Of a DNA stretch of 64,000 bases, positions 32,182 through 42,788 are shown one piece after another. Every line of letters starts with the position of its first letter. Within the stretch, counting starts at the first letter, position 1. The stretch spans positions 3,534,001 through 3,598,000 of the forward strand of contig NZ_JAMZEC010000001.1 in the NCBI RefSeq assembly GCF_024172185.1, given 5' to 3'. The translations under genes were made by a program, and so were the position numbers. A model generated the notes under the pieces. It ran no database searches. It was not told the origin of the DNA and worked only from the letters and a program-made list of their open reading frames with translations. The DNA is from Nonomuraea roseoviolacea subsp. carminata. Lineage in GTDB: Bacteria > Actinomycetota > Actinomycetes > Streptosporangiales > Streptosporangiaceae.

Positions 32182-33512
32182 CCATCGCACTCCGCTACGC
32201 CGCCCGCTCGGACGTCGGCCTCCTCCGCGAGGGGAACGAGGACTCGGCGTACGCCAGCGGCCGCCTGCTCGCCGTCGCCGACGGCATGGGCGGGCACGCA
32301 CACGGCGAGGTGGCGAGCTCCGTCGCCATCGCCGCAATGGCCTCCCTGGAGGAGGCCCAGCAGGGCGGTGACCTGCTCAACGCCATCGAGGCAGCAGTAC
32401 GCGACGCCAACCGCAGGCTGCACGAGATGGTGGGGCGGGACCCGAGCCTGAAGGGCATGGGCACCACGCTCACCGCCATGCTCTGGCACGGCACCCAGGT
32501 GGCCCTGGTGCACGTCGGCGACTCGCGCGCCTACCTGCTCAGACGCGGGGAGCTGTACCAGATCACGCACGACCACACGCTGGTGCAGCAACTGGTCGAC
32601 GACGGGCGCATCACCCCCGAGGAGGCGGCGACGCACCCGCAGCGCTCGATCCTGCTGCGGGCGCTCGACGGGAGCGGCGAGGTCGATCCGGACCTCACGC
32701 TCCGCGAGGCCCAGGTGGGCGACCGCTACCTGCTGTGCTCCGACGGGCTGTCGGGCGTGGTGAGCGCGGAGACGCTGCACGCGACGCTGACCAACATCGA
32801 CGACCCCGAAGAGGTCGTCCGGCAGCTCATCGACCTGGCCAACAGGGGCGGCGGGCCCGACAACATCACCTGCGTGCTGGCCGACGTGCTGGAGATCTCC
32901 GACGGCCAGCAGGTGCCCGTCGAGGCGGCGGTCGTCGGCGCGGCCGGCATGAACCGGCTGAGACCGGGCCCGCAGGAGACCTCCCCGGGGCGATCGAGCG
33001 CGGTGACCGCGCCCCAGCCGGTGATCACTGACGACGAGTTCGACGAGCCGGGCGCGCAGGCGTCCGGCCGGCCGGGCCGCCGCCGTCGGGTGTGGCCCGT
33101 GCTGGTCTCCGTGCTCGGCGTCGGGGCCGCGGTCGTCGGTGTCGGCGGCTATTTCGGCTGGCAGTGGACCCAGGACCAGTTCTTCGTCGGAGCCAGGGGC
33201 GACGAGGTGGTCGTTTTCCAGGGGATCCAGCAGGAGCTGGGCCCCCTCCAGCTCTTCTCGGTGGCCAAGCACACCGGCAAGCCCCTGTCCCAGCTCTCCC
33301 GTCTCGACCAGGAGCTGGTCAAGGACGGCATCGAGGTCGCCAGCCTCGACGAGGGCGTCAACCGCATCAAGGACCTGAAGTTCACCGACGGTCAGACCGA
33401 TTCCAAGGACAAGGCGGCGCCGAACGCCAGCGCGTCGCCCTCACCCGACTCCGCCAAGGCGTCCCCCAGCGCCACGAAGGCATCTCCGAGCGCCACGAGG
33501 ACGAAGCCCTAG
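32178..33512 (+). CDS. pstP: PP2C-family Ser/Thr phosphatase PstP
   Basis: Dephosphorylates PknA/PknB and their substrates. The catalytic PP2C domain (about 1-235) has the metal-binding acids in E-G-N-E-D (17-21) and D35-G-M-G-G-H40, with G-D-S-R and the C-terminal G-G-P-D-N-I-T motif (D-N). A transmembrane helix (about 297-322) is followed by an extracytoplasmic tail of some 120 residues ending in a Ser/Ala/Lys/Pro-rich stretch. It is co-translated with fhaB by overlap and ends one base before rodA. Confidence 0.95.
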   Translation: MTIALRYAARSDVGLLREGNEDSAYASGRLLAVADGMGGHAHGEVASSVAIAAMASLEEAQQGGDLLNAIEAAVRDANRRLHEMVGRDPSLKGMGTTLTAMLWHGTQVALVHVGDSRAYLLRRGELYQITHDHTLVQQLVDDGRITPEEAATHPQRSILLRALDGSGEVDPDLTLREAQVGDRYLLCSDGLSGVVSAETLHATLTNIDDPEEVVRQLIDLANRGGGPDNITCVLADVLEISDGQQVPVEAAVVGAAGMNRLRPGPQETSPGRSSAVTAPQPVITDDEFDEPGAQASGRPGRRRRVWPVLVSVLGVGAAVVGVGGYFGWQWTQDQFFVGARGDEVVVFQGIQQELGPLQLFSVAKHTGKPLSQLSRLDQELVKDGIEVASLDEGVNRIKDLKFTDGQTDSKDKAAPNASASPSPDSAKASPSATKASPSATRTKP

Positions 33513-34901
33513 ATGAGCGAAATGGCCGCCACCCCCGTCCCCCTCCCGGCCAAGCGGCGAGGGGCGCAGCTTCTCATGCTGGCGCTCGCCGTCGGCATCA
33601 CCATGTTCGCCTACGCCAACGTGGGCCTCGCCCTGAACGGCAAGGTCCCGGCGGGCATGCTGACGTACGGGCTGGGCCTGGGCGGCTTCATGCTGGCCGC
33701 CTACCTGGTGCTGGCCAAGTGGGCGCCGTGGGCCGACCCGCTGATCCTGCCGCTGGTCACGCTGGTCAACGGCATCGGCCTGGTGATGATCTACCGGATC
33801 GAGGAGTCGCACGCGATCGGGACCGGGGGAGCCTCGGCCACCAACCAGCTCATCATGACCGGCATCGGCGTGGTCCTGTTCGCCGTCACGCTGATCGTGC
33901 TGCGCGACCAGCGCGCCCTGCAGCGGCTGACCTACACCGCCGGATTCGTCGGCCTGTTCCTGCTGATCTCCCCGCTCATCCCGGGGCTGGGCAAGACCGT
34001 CAACGGCTCCCGCATCTGGATCGGCTTCGGCCCCGCCACCATCCAGCCCGCCGAGCTGGCCAAGATCGCACTGGTCGTCTTCTTCGCCGGCTACCTCGTG
34101 GCCAAGCGCGACGTGCTGGCCCTGGCCGGGCGGCGGCTGCTCTTCATCGACCTGCCCCGCGCCCGCGACCTCGGCCCGGTCCTCATCACCTGGGCGGTCA
34201 GCCTGGGCGTGCTCGTGCTGCAGAAGGACCTCGGCTCGTCGCTGCTGCTGTTCGGCACCTTCATCGCGATGCTCTACATCGCCACGCAGCGCACGTCCTG
34301 GGTGCTGATCGGCATCCTGCTCTTCGTCGGCGGCGCGTTCCTGGCCGGACAGATCTTCGACCACGTGCAGGCCCGCTTCGAGGTCTGGCTCGACCCGGGC
34401 CGGCAGGAGTTCTTCGACCGCCAGCTGGGCGGCAGCGCCCAGCTCATGCAGGGCCTGTTCGCGATGGGCGCGGGCGGCATCCTCGGCACCGGCCTCGGCC
34501 AGGGCCACCCCTACCTGGTGCCGCTGTCGTTCTCCGACTTCATCTTCTCCGCCACCGGCGAGGAGCTCGGCCTGACCGGCCTGATGGCCCTGCTGATGGT
34601 CTACGCGCTGATCGTCGAGCGCGGCCTGCGCACCTCGCTGGCGGCCCGCGACCCGTTCACCAAGCTGCTGGCCGGCGGGCTGTCGTTCCTGCTGGCCTGG
34701 CAGCTGTTCATCATCGTCGGCGGCGTGACCAACCTCATCCCGCTGACCGGTCTGGTCACCCCGTTCATGTCGCAGGGCGGTTCGGCCCTGCTCGCGAACT
34801 GGATCCTCATCGCCCTCCTGGTACGCACCTCTGACGCGGCGCGCCAACCGCCGCCCCAGGCGATCCAGAACGAAGGACTGACACAGGTGTTCCAGCGATG
34901 A
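33513..34901 (+). CDS. rodA: RodA/FtsW-family peptidoglycan glycosyltransferase
   Basis: A SEDS protein polymerising glycan strands during elongation. The 462-residue protein has about ten to twelve helices. The SEDS hallmarks are the W-I-x-x-G-x-x-x-I-Q-P-A-E-L-A-K (W-I-G-F-G-P-A-T-I-Q-P-A-E) motif and the long loop Q-L-G-G-S-A-Q-L-M-Q-G-L-F-A-M-G-A-G-G. The C-terminal P-F-M-S-Q-G-G-S-A is also present. The catalytic Asp of the fourth extracytoplasmic loop falls in the D-P-G-R-Q-E segment. It overlaps pbpA by four bases, coupling it to the transpeptidase. Confidence 0.95.
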   Translation: MSEMAATPVPLPAKRRGAQLLMLALAVGITMFAYANVGLALNGKVPAGMLTYGLGLGGFMLAAYLVLAKWAPWADPLILPLVTLVNGIGLVMIYRIEESHAIGTGGASATNQLIMTGIGVVLFAVTLIVLRDQRALQRLTYTAGFVGLFLLISPLIPGLGKTVNGSRIWIGFGPATIQPAELAKIALVVFFAGYLVAKRDVLALAGRRLLFIDLPRARDLGPVLITWAVSLGVLVLQKDLGSSLLLFGTFIAMLYIATQRTSWVLIGILLFVGGAFLAGQIFDHVQARFEVWLDPGRQEFFDRQLGGSAQLMQGLFAMGAGGILGTGLGQGHPYLVPLSFSDFIFSATGEELGLTGLMALLMVYALIVERGLRTSLAARDPFTKLLAGGLSFLLAWQLFIIVGGVTNLIPLTGLVTPFMSQGGSALLANWILIALLVRTSDAARQPPPQAIQNEGLTQVFQR

Positions 34902-36361
34902 ACAACACCGTCAAGCGCATAGCCGTGGCCTGCCTGGCCATGTTCGCGCTGCTCATGGTCAACGTGAACTACGTCCAGGCGGTCAAGGCCGACAAGTACT
35001 CCGAGGACCAGCGCAACCTGCGCAACTTCTACGAGCGCTACGCGGTGCAGCGCGGACGCATCACCGCCGGCGGCAAGGAGATCCTCGCCCAGTCGCGCGA
35101 CACCGGCAGCTCGGAGTTCCGCTTCGTCCGCCAGTACACCGACGGCAAGCTGTACGCGCACATCACGGGCTTCTTCTCGCCCGAGAGCGCGTCCGGCATC
35201 GAGGCGGCCGAGAACAAGCTGCTCGACGGCTCCAGCTCCGACCTGCTGCTGCGGCGCAGCATCGACCTGTTCACCGGCGAGCCCACCAAGGGCGCCAACG
35301 TCGACCTGACGATCAACCCGAGGGCGCAGAAGGCGGCCTACGACGCGCTGCGCGCGAGCGGCAAGCGGGGCGCCCTGGTCGCCCTCAACCCCAAGACCGG
35401 CGCGATCCTCGCGATGGTGTCGCTGCCCACGTACGACCCGGCCGAGCTGTCGGGCACCAGCAAGAAGCAGGTGTTCACCCGCTACGACGAGCTGGCCAAG
35501 GACAAGAGCCAGCCGCTGCTCAACCGCGCCATCGGCCAGACCTACCCGCCCGGCTCCACGTTCAAGGTGGTCACGGCCGCCGCGTACCTGGAGGACGACG
35601 ACTCGCGCGGGCCGAACACGACCGTGCAGGCGCCGCAGCGGCTGCCCCTGCCCGGCACCACCATCAGCCTGCCCAACTACGGCGGCGCGGCCTGCGGCGC
35701 CGGCCAGGTCCCGCTGGTCTTCGCGCTGGAGAAGTCCTGCAACACGCCGTTCGGTTCCATCGGCATGGAGCTCGGCTACGCGAAGATGAAGGAGCAGACC
35801 GAGAAGTTCGGCATGGGAGAGCAGATCGGCGTCCCGATGTCGGTGACCCAGAGTGACTTCGGCCCCGAAGAGGACAAGGCGGCCCTGGCCATGGCCTCGA
35901 TCGGCCAGCGCAGCAACCGGATGACGCCGCTGCAGATGGCGATGATCGCCGCGGGCATCGCCAACAAGGGCACGGTCATGAAGCCGTACCTCGTCAACAA
36001 GATCACCGACAGCAAGGGCGACTCGATCGAGGACGCCGACCCGCAGGAGCTCAGCGAGGCGGTCAGCCCCGAGACGGCCGGCAAGCTGCGCGAGATGATG
36101 GTCAGCGTCGTCAACAACGGCACCGCCAACCTCGCCCAGATCCCCGGCGTCCAGGTGGCCGGCAAGACCGGCACCGCCGAGACCTCCGACAACCGCCCCC
36201 CGCACGCCTGGTTCATCTCCTTCGCCCCGGCCGACGACCCGCAGATCGCGCTCGCGGTCATCGTCGAGTCGGGCGCCGCCAACGTGGGCGCCGAGGCGAC
36301 GGGCGGCCACACCGCCGCGCCGATCGCCAAGCAGGTCATGGAGGCGGTGCTGAAGAATTGA
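34898..36361 (+). CDS. pbpA: Class B penicillin-binding protein PbpA
   Basis: A 487-residue transpeptidase that cross-links peptidoglycan with RodA. The single N-terminal anchor spans about 6-28, followed by the dimerisation domain. The penicillin-binding domain carries Ser220-T-F-K223 (acylation site), Ser280-C-N282 and K423-T-G. All three are intact, so the enzyme should be active and beta-lactam sensitive. A paired cysteine (Cys266/Cys281) may form a disulfide. It sits in the rodA-pbpA overlap and is followed after 21 bp by pknA. Confidence 0.95.
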   Translation: MNNTVKRIAVACLAMFALLMVNVNYVQAVKADKYSEDQRNLRNFYERYAVQRGRITAGGKEILAQSRDTGSSEFRFVRQYTDGKLYAHITGFFSPESASGIEAAENKLLDGSSSDLLLRRSIDLFTGEPTKGANVDLTINPRAQKAAYDALRASGKRGALVALNPKTGAILAMVSLPTYDPAELSGTSKKQVFTRYDELAKDKSQPLLNRAIGQTYPPGSTFKVVTAAAYLEDDDSRGPNTTVQAPQRLPLPGTTISLPNYGGAACGAGQVPLVFALEKSCNTPFGSIGMELGYAKMKEQTEKFGMGEQIGVPMSVTQSDFGPEEDKAALAMASIGQRSNRMTPLQMAMIAAGIANKGTVMKPYLVNKITDSKGDSIEDADPQELSEAVSPETAGKLREMMVSVVNNGTANLAQIPGVQVAGKTGTAETSDNRPPHAWFISFAPADDPQIALAVIVESGAANVGAEATGGHTAAPIAKQVMEAVLKN

Positions 36362-36382
36362 TCGACGGCAACGTGCCGGGCC

Positions 36383-37831
36383 ATGCGGCTCGGTAACCGC
36401 TATCTCCTCCTCTCCCGGATCGCCGCGGGCGGCATGGGAGAGGTCTGGCGTGCCCGCGACGAGCTGCTGGGCCGCGAGGTGGCGGTCAAGGTGCTGCGCA
36501 GCCACATCCACGGCGACCCCACGTTCCGTGAGCGGTTCCGCAACGAGGCGCGCATCACCGCGGCGCTGTCCGACCCCGGCATCGCGCAGGTCTTCGACTA
36601 CGGCGAGCAGGACGACCTGGCCTACCTCGTGATGGAGCTGGTCCACGGCGAGCCGCTGTCGGCCATCCTGGCCCGCAACGGCGCCCTGGGCCCCGAGGTG
36701 GCGCTGGACGTGCTGCACCAGACGGCCAAGGCGCTGCACGTCGCCCACGCCTCCGGGGTCGTCCACCGCGACGTCAAGCCGGGCAACCTGCTGGTGACGC
36801 CCGACGGCCACATCAAGGTGACCGACTTCGGCATCGCCCGGGCGCTGGAGGCCGCCCCGGTGACGCAGACCGGCACCGTGCTCGGCACCGCCCCGTACGT
36901 GAGCCCCGAGCAGGCGCAGGGCCTGCCGCTCACGCCCGCCACCGACCTGTACTCGCTCGGCATCGTGGTCTACGAGTGCCTGGCGGGCCGCACGCCGTTC
37001 CGGGGCGACACCCAGGTGGCGATCGCGCTCCAGCACCTCAACGAGCAGCCGCCGCCGCTCGGCGTCGACGTGCCGGCCCCGGTGCGCGACCTGGTCATGG
37101 CGCTGCTGGCCAAGGACCCGGCCGCGCGACCCGGGTCCGCGCGGGAGCTGGCCGACCGGGCGTACGTGCTGCGCGACTCGCTGGTCGGGCACGAGCGGGG
37201 CGTGGAGCTGAGCATGCTCACCGACCCCGACGGCTTCCGCGTCCACGGGCGCGACCCGTACGGGACGGGCGAGGGCACGGGCGGCACCATGCCGGCCGCG
37301 ACCCCGGTGCGCCCGCACGACAAGGAGTCCACGTACGACCTGATGGGCGGCGCCGCGCCCGCCACGGTGTCGGCGTCCCCGTCGCGGCGCCGGCCCGGCG
37401 GGCCCGGACGGCGGCGCGGCCCGGGCGCGCGGGCGCTGGCGGTCGTGGCCACGGCCGGCTGCCTGGCCGCGGTGGGGCTCAGCGCCATGACGATCGTCCA
37501 GCAGCGCGACGTGCCCGCAAGGCCGCCGGACATCACGGACCCGTCGCGGGCCGGCTCGGCCACCCCGACGCCGGACAAGACCCGCCCCAAGCCCAAACGC
37601 ACGCGCAGGCCGCCCGCGATTACGGCGAAGTCCACGCGGCCGGTACCCTCACGGTCGGCTACCGTTGACAAGTCGGCGACTCCTACCCAGAAGCCGACAC
37701 CCCGACCCACCCCGACCACCCGAACCCCGACCCCCACACCGACCCCGAAGCCCACGACGACGCCAACAAGTCCGGCACAGAGCGCCTCACCTGACCCTGG
37801 GGAGACAAACCCGCCGAAGGAAGGGACGTGA
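36383..37831 (+). CDS. pknA: Membrane Ser/Thr protein kinase PknA
   Basis: A kinase of 482 residues that phosphorylates division proteins and, in mycobacteria, activates PknB. The glycine loop I-A-A-G-G-M-G-E-V is at 13-21, Lys36 is the ATP lysine, the catalytic H-R-D has Asp130, and D-F-G is at 148-150. The activation loop has Thr161, Thr163 and Thr165. After the kinase domain a Pro/Gly/Arg linker leads to a membrane helix near 350-372. An outer tail of about 100 residues rich in Pro/Thr follows, with no PASTA repeat. Read-through beyond the stop into pknB requires the next start at 37907. Confidence 0.93.
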   Translation: MRLGNRYLLLSRIAAGGMGEVWRARDELLGREVAVKVLRSHIHGDPTFRERFRNEARITAALSDPGIAQVFDYGEQDDLAYLVMELVHGEPLSAILARNGALGPEVALDVLHQTAKALHVAHASGVVHRDVKPGNLLVTPDGHIKVTDFGIARALEAAPVTQTGTVLGTAPYVSPEQAQGLPLTPATDLYSLGIVVYECLAGRTPFRGDTQVAIALQHLNEQPPPLGVDVPAPVRDLVMALLAKDPAARPGSARELADRAYVLRDSLVGHERGVELSMLTDPDGFRVHGRDPYGTGEGTGGTMPAATPVRPHDKESTYDLMGGAAPATVSASPSRRRPGGPGRRRGPGARALAVVATAGCLAAVGLSAMTIVQQRDVPARPPDITDPSRAGSATPTPDKTRPKPKRTRRPPAITAKSTRPVPSRSATVDKSATPTQKPTPRPTPTTRTPTPTPTPKPTTTPTSPAQSASPDPGETNPPKEGT

Positions 37832-37906
37832 TGTGCCATGGGGGTCGATGATGGACACCGGCGGCTCCGCGCAGACCGCGGTACCCAAGATGAACGGTAA
37901 GGGACA

Positions 37907-39772
<1,866 letters not shown>

Positions 39773-39794
39773 CGCGAAGAGCGTTCTGAGCGGC

Positions 39795-39829
39795 TGAGGG
39801 CCGCCTCCCGGCTCGGGGGGCGGCCCTCA
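39795..39829 (+). terminator. Terminator after pknB
   Basis: TGAGGGCCGCC (39795-39805) and GGCGGCCCTCA (39819-39829) form a perfect 11-bp stem 22 bp past the pknB stop, fitting the end of the fhaA-pknB operon. Confidence 0.8.
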
Positions 39830-39918
39830 CGCTTCCCGGGGCGGCCGGGGACGCTCCGGGCGTCCAGGAACCCTCTGGACGCCCCGGCGGCTCTCCGGGG
39901 CCCTCCGGGACAACGAGA

Positions 39919-39955
39919 AGCGTCCCCGCCGCTCGGGGGCAACGGCGGGGACGCT
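39919..39955. terminator. Terminator after pabA
   Basis: AGCGTCCCCGCC (39919-39930) and GGCGGGGACGCT (39944-39955) form a perfect 12-bp stem with a 13-nt loop. It lies 31 bp from the pabA stop and probably ends the minus-strand transcript. Confidence 0.8.
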
Positions 39956-39986
39956 CATCTGTGAGTCGTACGGGTGGGTCCGCGCG

Positions 39987-40580
39987 TTACACGATTCGCC
40001 GGGCTGTTTGCGGGAGAGTGCGGAGCCAGTTGGCCAGCAGCCGGTGGCCGTGCTCGGACAGCACCGACTCGGGATGGAACTGGATGCCCTCGACGGGGGC
40101 CGTGCGGTGGCGCAGGCCCATGATGACGCCGTCCGCGGTGCGGGCCGTCACCTCCAGCTCGTCCGGCACCGTGCCGGGGCGCACGGCGAGGGAGTGGTAG
40201 CGGGTCATCCGCACCGGCGAGGGCAGCGAGGCGAACACGCCCCGCCCGTCGTGGGAGATCGCGCTGGTGCGGCCGTGGACGATCTCGGGCGCGCGGTCGA
40301 CGGTGGCGCCGTAGGCATGGGCGATGGCCTGGTGCCCGAGACAGACGCCGAGCAGCGGCCGGCGCTCCTCGGCGGCCCGCAGCACCAAAGGCACGCTGAC
40401 GCCCGCGGCCTCGGGCGTGCCGGGCCCGGGACTGATGACGACGCCGTCGAAGCCGGCGGAGTCGGTCACGGCCACCTCGTCGCGCGGGCGCACGTCGCAC
40501 GTGGCGCCCAGCTCGCGGAGGTACTGCACGATGGTGTGGACGAAACTGTCGTGGTTGTCCACCACCAGCACACGGGTCAT
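39987..40580 (-). CDS. pabA: Glutamine amidotransferase, anthranilate/ADC synthase component II
   Basis: Hydrolyses glutamine to feed ammonia to anthranilate or aminodeoxychorismate synthase (tryptophan or folate route). The 197-residue class I amidotransferase has V-V-D-N-H-D-S-F, the triad Cys80 (G-V-C-L-G-H-Q), His169 and Glu171 (G-I-Q-F-H-P-E-S). No synthase partner is nearby, so the choice between PabA and TrpG is by position: in actinobacteria this gene beside pknB is a dual-use TrpG/PabA. Its start overlaps the 52-residue membrane gene by ATGA. Confidence 0.9.
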   Translation of the reverse strand: MTRVLVVDNHDSFVHTIVQYLRELGATCDVRPRDEVAVTDSAGFDGVVISPGPGTPEAAGVSVPLVLRAAEERRPLLGVCLGHQAIAHAYGATVDRAPEIVHGRTSAISHDGRGVFASLPSPVRMTRYHSLAVRPGTVPDELEVTARTADGVIMGLRHRTAPVEGIQFHPESVLSEHGHRLLANWLRTLPQTARRIV

Positions 40581-40735
40581 TGCGTAACGGTCACCTCGTC
40601 CAGCGTCACCAGGGGTTCGAGCAGCGGGAACACCCGGTACCACAGTACGGCCACCACGATGCCGGCCAGCACGGCGGCCATGAGCGCCTTGGCCGGCTTG
40701 GGGCCGGGGAGCCTTCGCCAGATCCAGCCGTACAC
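40577..40735 (-). CDS. Small single-pass membrane protein between sortase and pabA (52 aa)
   Basis: A GTG-started frame giving V-Y-G-W-I-W-R-R-L-P-G-P-K-P-A-K-A-L, a helix of about 18 hydrophobic residues and the tail L-E-P-L-V-T-L-D-E-V-T-V-T-Q. It ends by ATGA overlap with pabA and begins within 5 bp of the sortase stop. A Gly-Trp-Ile-Trp start with a short anchor is typical of the small actinomycete protein found at this exact place. Function unknown; the tight overlaps argue it is translated. Confidence 0.7.
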   Translation of the reverse strand: MYGWIWRRLPGPKPAKALMAAVLAGIVVAVLWYRVFPLLEPLVTLDEVTVTQ

Positions 40736-40739
40736 GTGA

Positions 40740-41426
40740 TCAGACCTTCCTGAGCTCGACGCGGTCGAGCACCCCGTGCACGATGTAGCGCTGCGCGGCG
40801 GAGTACTCGGGATGACAGGTGGTGAGCGTGATGAACGCCTTGGAGGGCTTGCGGTCGGGTTTGCCGGGGACCGGGGCGATGACGTCCAGGTCGGTCGGCA
40901 GCACGACCTCGTGGTAGGTCACGCGGTAGGTGTAGCGGGCCTCGCGCGCGTCGACGACGATCTCGTCGCCCTTCTTCAGCTCGTCGATCTCGTTGAACGG
41001 CGCGCCGTAGGTGGTGCGGTGGCCGGAGACGACGAAGTTGCCCTTCTGGCCGGGCATGGCGGTGCCGGGGTAGTGGCCGGGCCCCTTGCGCAGGTGCTCG
41101 GTGGTCACGCCCTCGATCACCGCGTACTTGTAGTCGTTGCCCAGACGGGGGATGCGCAGCAGCGCCACCGCCTGGCCGAGCTTGATCTTCTTCAGCCGCT
41201 TCGGCCCGTCGTCGCCCTGCGGGCCCGGGTCCGCCTGCTCGCGCGCCAGCTCCTGCTCCAGCAGCGGCTGCTCGCGGTCGGTGTATGCGCCCGTCCCCCA
41301 GAGCAGGTAGGCGCAGAACAGCAGGAGTACGAGGCCGGCGGTGATGCACAGATCCCCCGCGGCCCGGAGCGTGGCCCTCACCTCATCAGCGTAAGCGCGC
41401 GGCCACCCTCCGTGAGGGATCGCCAT
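40740..41426 (-). CDS. Class E sortase
   Basis: A 228-residue membrane-anchored transpeptidase that links LPXTG-like or LAXTG proteins to the wall. After a transmembrane helix (about 25-45) the sortase beta-barrel holds His136 (S-G-H-R-T-T-Y-G), the nucleophile Cys204 (L-T-T-C-H-P) and Arg213 (A-Q-R-Y-I-V). Class E enzymes usually prefer LAXTG in high-GC Gram-positives. ATG 41426 is chosen because the upstream in-frame TTG at 41462 would overlap the crgA leader. No sortase substrate gene is evident in the window. Confidence 0.92.
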   Translation of the reverse strand: MAIPHGGWPRAYADEVRATLRAAGDLCITAGLVLLLFCAYLLWGTGAYTDREQPLLEQELAREQADPGPQGDDGPKRLKKIKLGQAVALLRIPRLGNDYKYAVIEGVTTEHLRKGPGHYPGTAMPGQKGNFVVSGHRTTYGAPFNEIDELKKGDEIVVDAREARYTYRVTYHEVVLPTDLDVIAPVPGKPDRKPSKAFITLTTCHPEYSAAQRYIVHGVLDRVELRKV

Positions 41427-41524
41427 CTTCCTCGCGTGGCGACTATCCTGGCCCAGTCTCAACTACGCTTATCGAAGAGCCTGTGGACGATCCGGAAGCC
41501 CAGGCGCTCAGCAGGAGTCATCCA

Positions 41525-41773
41525 GTGCCCAAGTCGAAGACGCGCAAGAAGGCGGTCTACACGCCGCCGCAGAAGTCCCAGCAGGTCAAGGTCAGCCCTC
41601 GCTGGCTGGCGCCGACGATGGTGGCATCGTGGATCATCGGCATCCTGTGGATCGCCACCTACTACGTCGCCCCGCAGCAGGCGCCGCTGATCAAGGATCT
41701 CCAGGCGTGGAACCTGCTGATCGGGTTCGTCTTCATCATCTTCGGTGTGGTGCTCTCCACCCGCTGGCGTTAG
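41525..41773 (+). CDS. crgA: Cell division protein CrgA
   Basis: A two-helix membrane protein of 82 residues that regulates FtsZ/PBP recruitment at the septum in actinomycetes. It has the family basic head P-K-S-K-T-R-K-K-A-V-Y-T-P-P, then S-P-R-W-L-A-P-T-M (helix 1), a short W-N-L-L-I-G turn, helix 2 and a C-terminal S-T-R-W-R. GTG 41525 is supported by AGGAG seven bases upstream. It is transcribed away from the sortase with a gap of about 100 bp that must hold both promoters. Confidence 0.94.
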   Translation: MPKSKTRKKAVYTPPQKSQQVKVSPRWLAPTMVASWIIGILWIATYYVAPQQAPLIKDLQAWNLLIGFVFIIFGVVLSTRWR

Positions 41774-41775
41774 AT

Positions 41776-41796
41776 CTTTCCACAGTCTTTTCCACA
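41776..41796. other. Two imperfect DnaA-like boxes after crgA
   Basis: CTTTCCACA (41776-41784) and TTTTCCACA (41788-41796) match the TTATCCACA consensus at 7 and 8 of 9 positions, 12 bp apart. They lie in the 50-bp gap between crgA and the rhomboid gene. A functional role is unproven. Confidence 0.3.
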
Positions 41797-41823
41797 CCCT
41801 GGGGACACCGGGTCACCGATCGT

Positions 41824-42684
41824 TCACCCCATGGTGCCGGTGAGGGCGGTGGTCCGCAGCGCGACGAGCGCCACCAGCACGACCAGTGCCCCCGCGAGCG
41901 CCAGCGCCTGCCACAGGAGCCGGTTGCTCCGGGGCGCGTAGGCGAGCGCGGCGGCGACGGCCGAGCCGGTGATCAGGCCGCCGATGTGGCCGGTCCAGCT
42001 GATGCCGGGCACCACGAAGGTGATCACCAGGTTGAGGCCGATGAGCATGGCGATGCCGCGCACGTCCGCGTTGAGCCTGCGGGCGAGCACGAACGTCGCG
42101 CCGAACAGGCCGTAGACGGCGCCTGACGCGCCGACCGAAGGCTGGTTCAGCGGGTCGAGCCAGTAGGCGAGCACCGAGCCGCCGAGCGCGCTGAGCAGGT
42201 AGAGGCCCAGGTAGCGGGAGTGGCCGAAGGCGCGCTCCAGTTGGGGGCCGACGACGTAGAGCGCCCAGCAGTTGAACAGGACGTGGAACACGCTGCCGTG
42301 CACGAACGCGGACGTGATCAGCCGGTGGTACTGGCCGAACTCCGCCACCCCGTGGGGCCACATCATGAGCTGACTGGTGATGCCGTCGCTCGTGAGCTGC
42401 TGGATGCCGAAGATCACGATGTTGAGCCCCAGCAGGATCCACGTCACGTACGGCGTGCCGACCACCGCGCCGCCGAACGTGGACCTCGCCTGCCGCAGCC
42501 CCTTGTTGCCCTCGGCCACGCACTCGGGGCACTGGAAGCCCACGGCGGCGTCGCGCATGCAGTCGGGGCAGATGGGCCGCTCGCAGCGCTGGCAGCGGAC
42601 CCACGTCTCGCGCTCGGGGTGCCGGTAACAGGTGGGCACCGCCTCCGCGGGCTGCTCCGGGGGCAGGGGCGGCTGGCTGGTCAT
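41824..42684 (-). CDS. Rhomboid-family intramembrane protease with N-terminal zinc finger
   Basis: A 286-residue serine protease that cuts within the membrane. The N-terminal B-box-like finger has Cys19, His22, Cys31, Cys34, Cys39, Cys42, Cys52 and Cys55. The membrane domain has six helices, with H-x-x-x-H-V-L-F-N (near 130), the catalytic Ser187 in G-A-S-G-A-V-Y-G and His233 in T-G-H-I-G-G. All catalytic positions are intact. The zinc-finger/rhomboid fusion beside crgA is the standard actinomycete arrangement. Confidence 0.93.
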   Translation of the reverse strand: MTSQPPLPPEQPAEAVPTCYRHPERETWVRCQRCERPICPDCMRDAAVGFQCPECVAEGNKGLRQARSTFGGAVVGTPYVTWILLGLNIVIFGIQQLTSDGITSQLMMWPHGVAEFGQYHRLITSAFVHGSVFHVLFNCWALYVVGPQLERAFGHSRYLGLYLLSALGGSVLAYWLDPLNQPSVGASGAVYGLFGATFVLARRLNADVRGIAMLIGLNLVITFVVPGISWTGHIGGLITGSAVAAALAYAPRSNRLLWQALALAGALVVLVALVALRTTALTGTMG

Positions 42685-42788
42685 GCCCGCAGCCTACGGC
42701 CTCGCCGACCCTGCCGCGTGCGCCCGCCCGCCCCGCGGGGCGTGGCGGTGCGCGGCCCCAGCCGGCCCCTGCGTCCCGGGGCCGGGCC

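Noticed and set aside
34601..37318. 905-codon minus-strand frame opposite rodA-pbpA-pknA
   Set aside because: Antisense shadow of three well-defined genes, with the usual His/Arg/Gly-rich composition.
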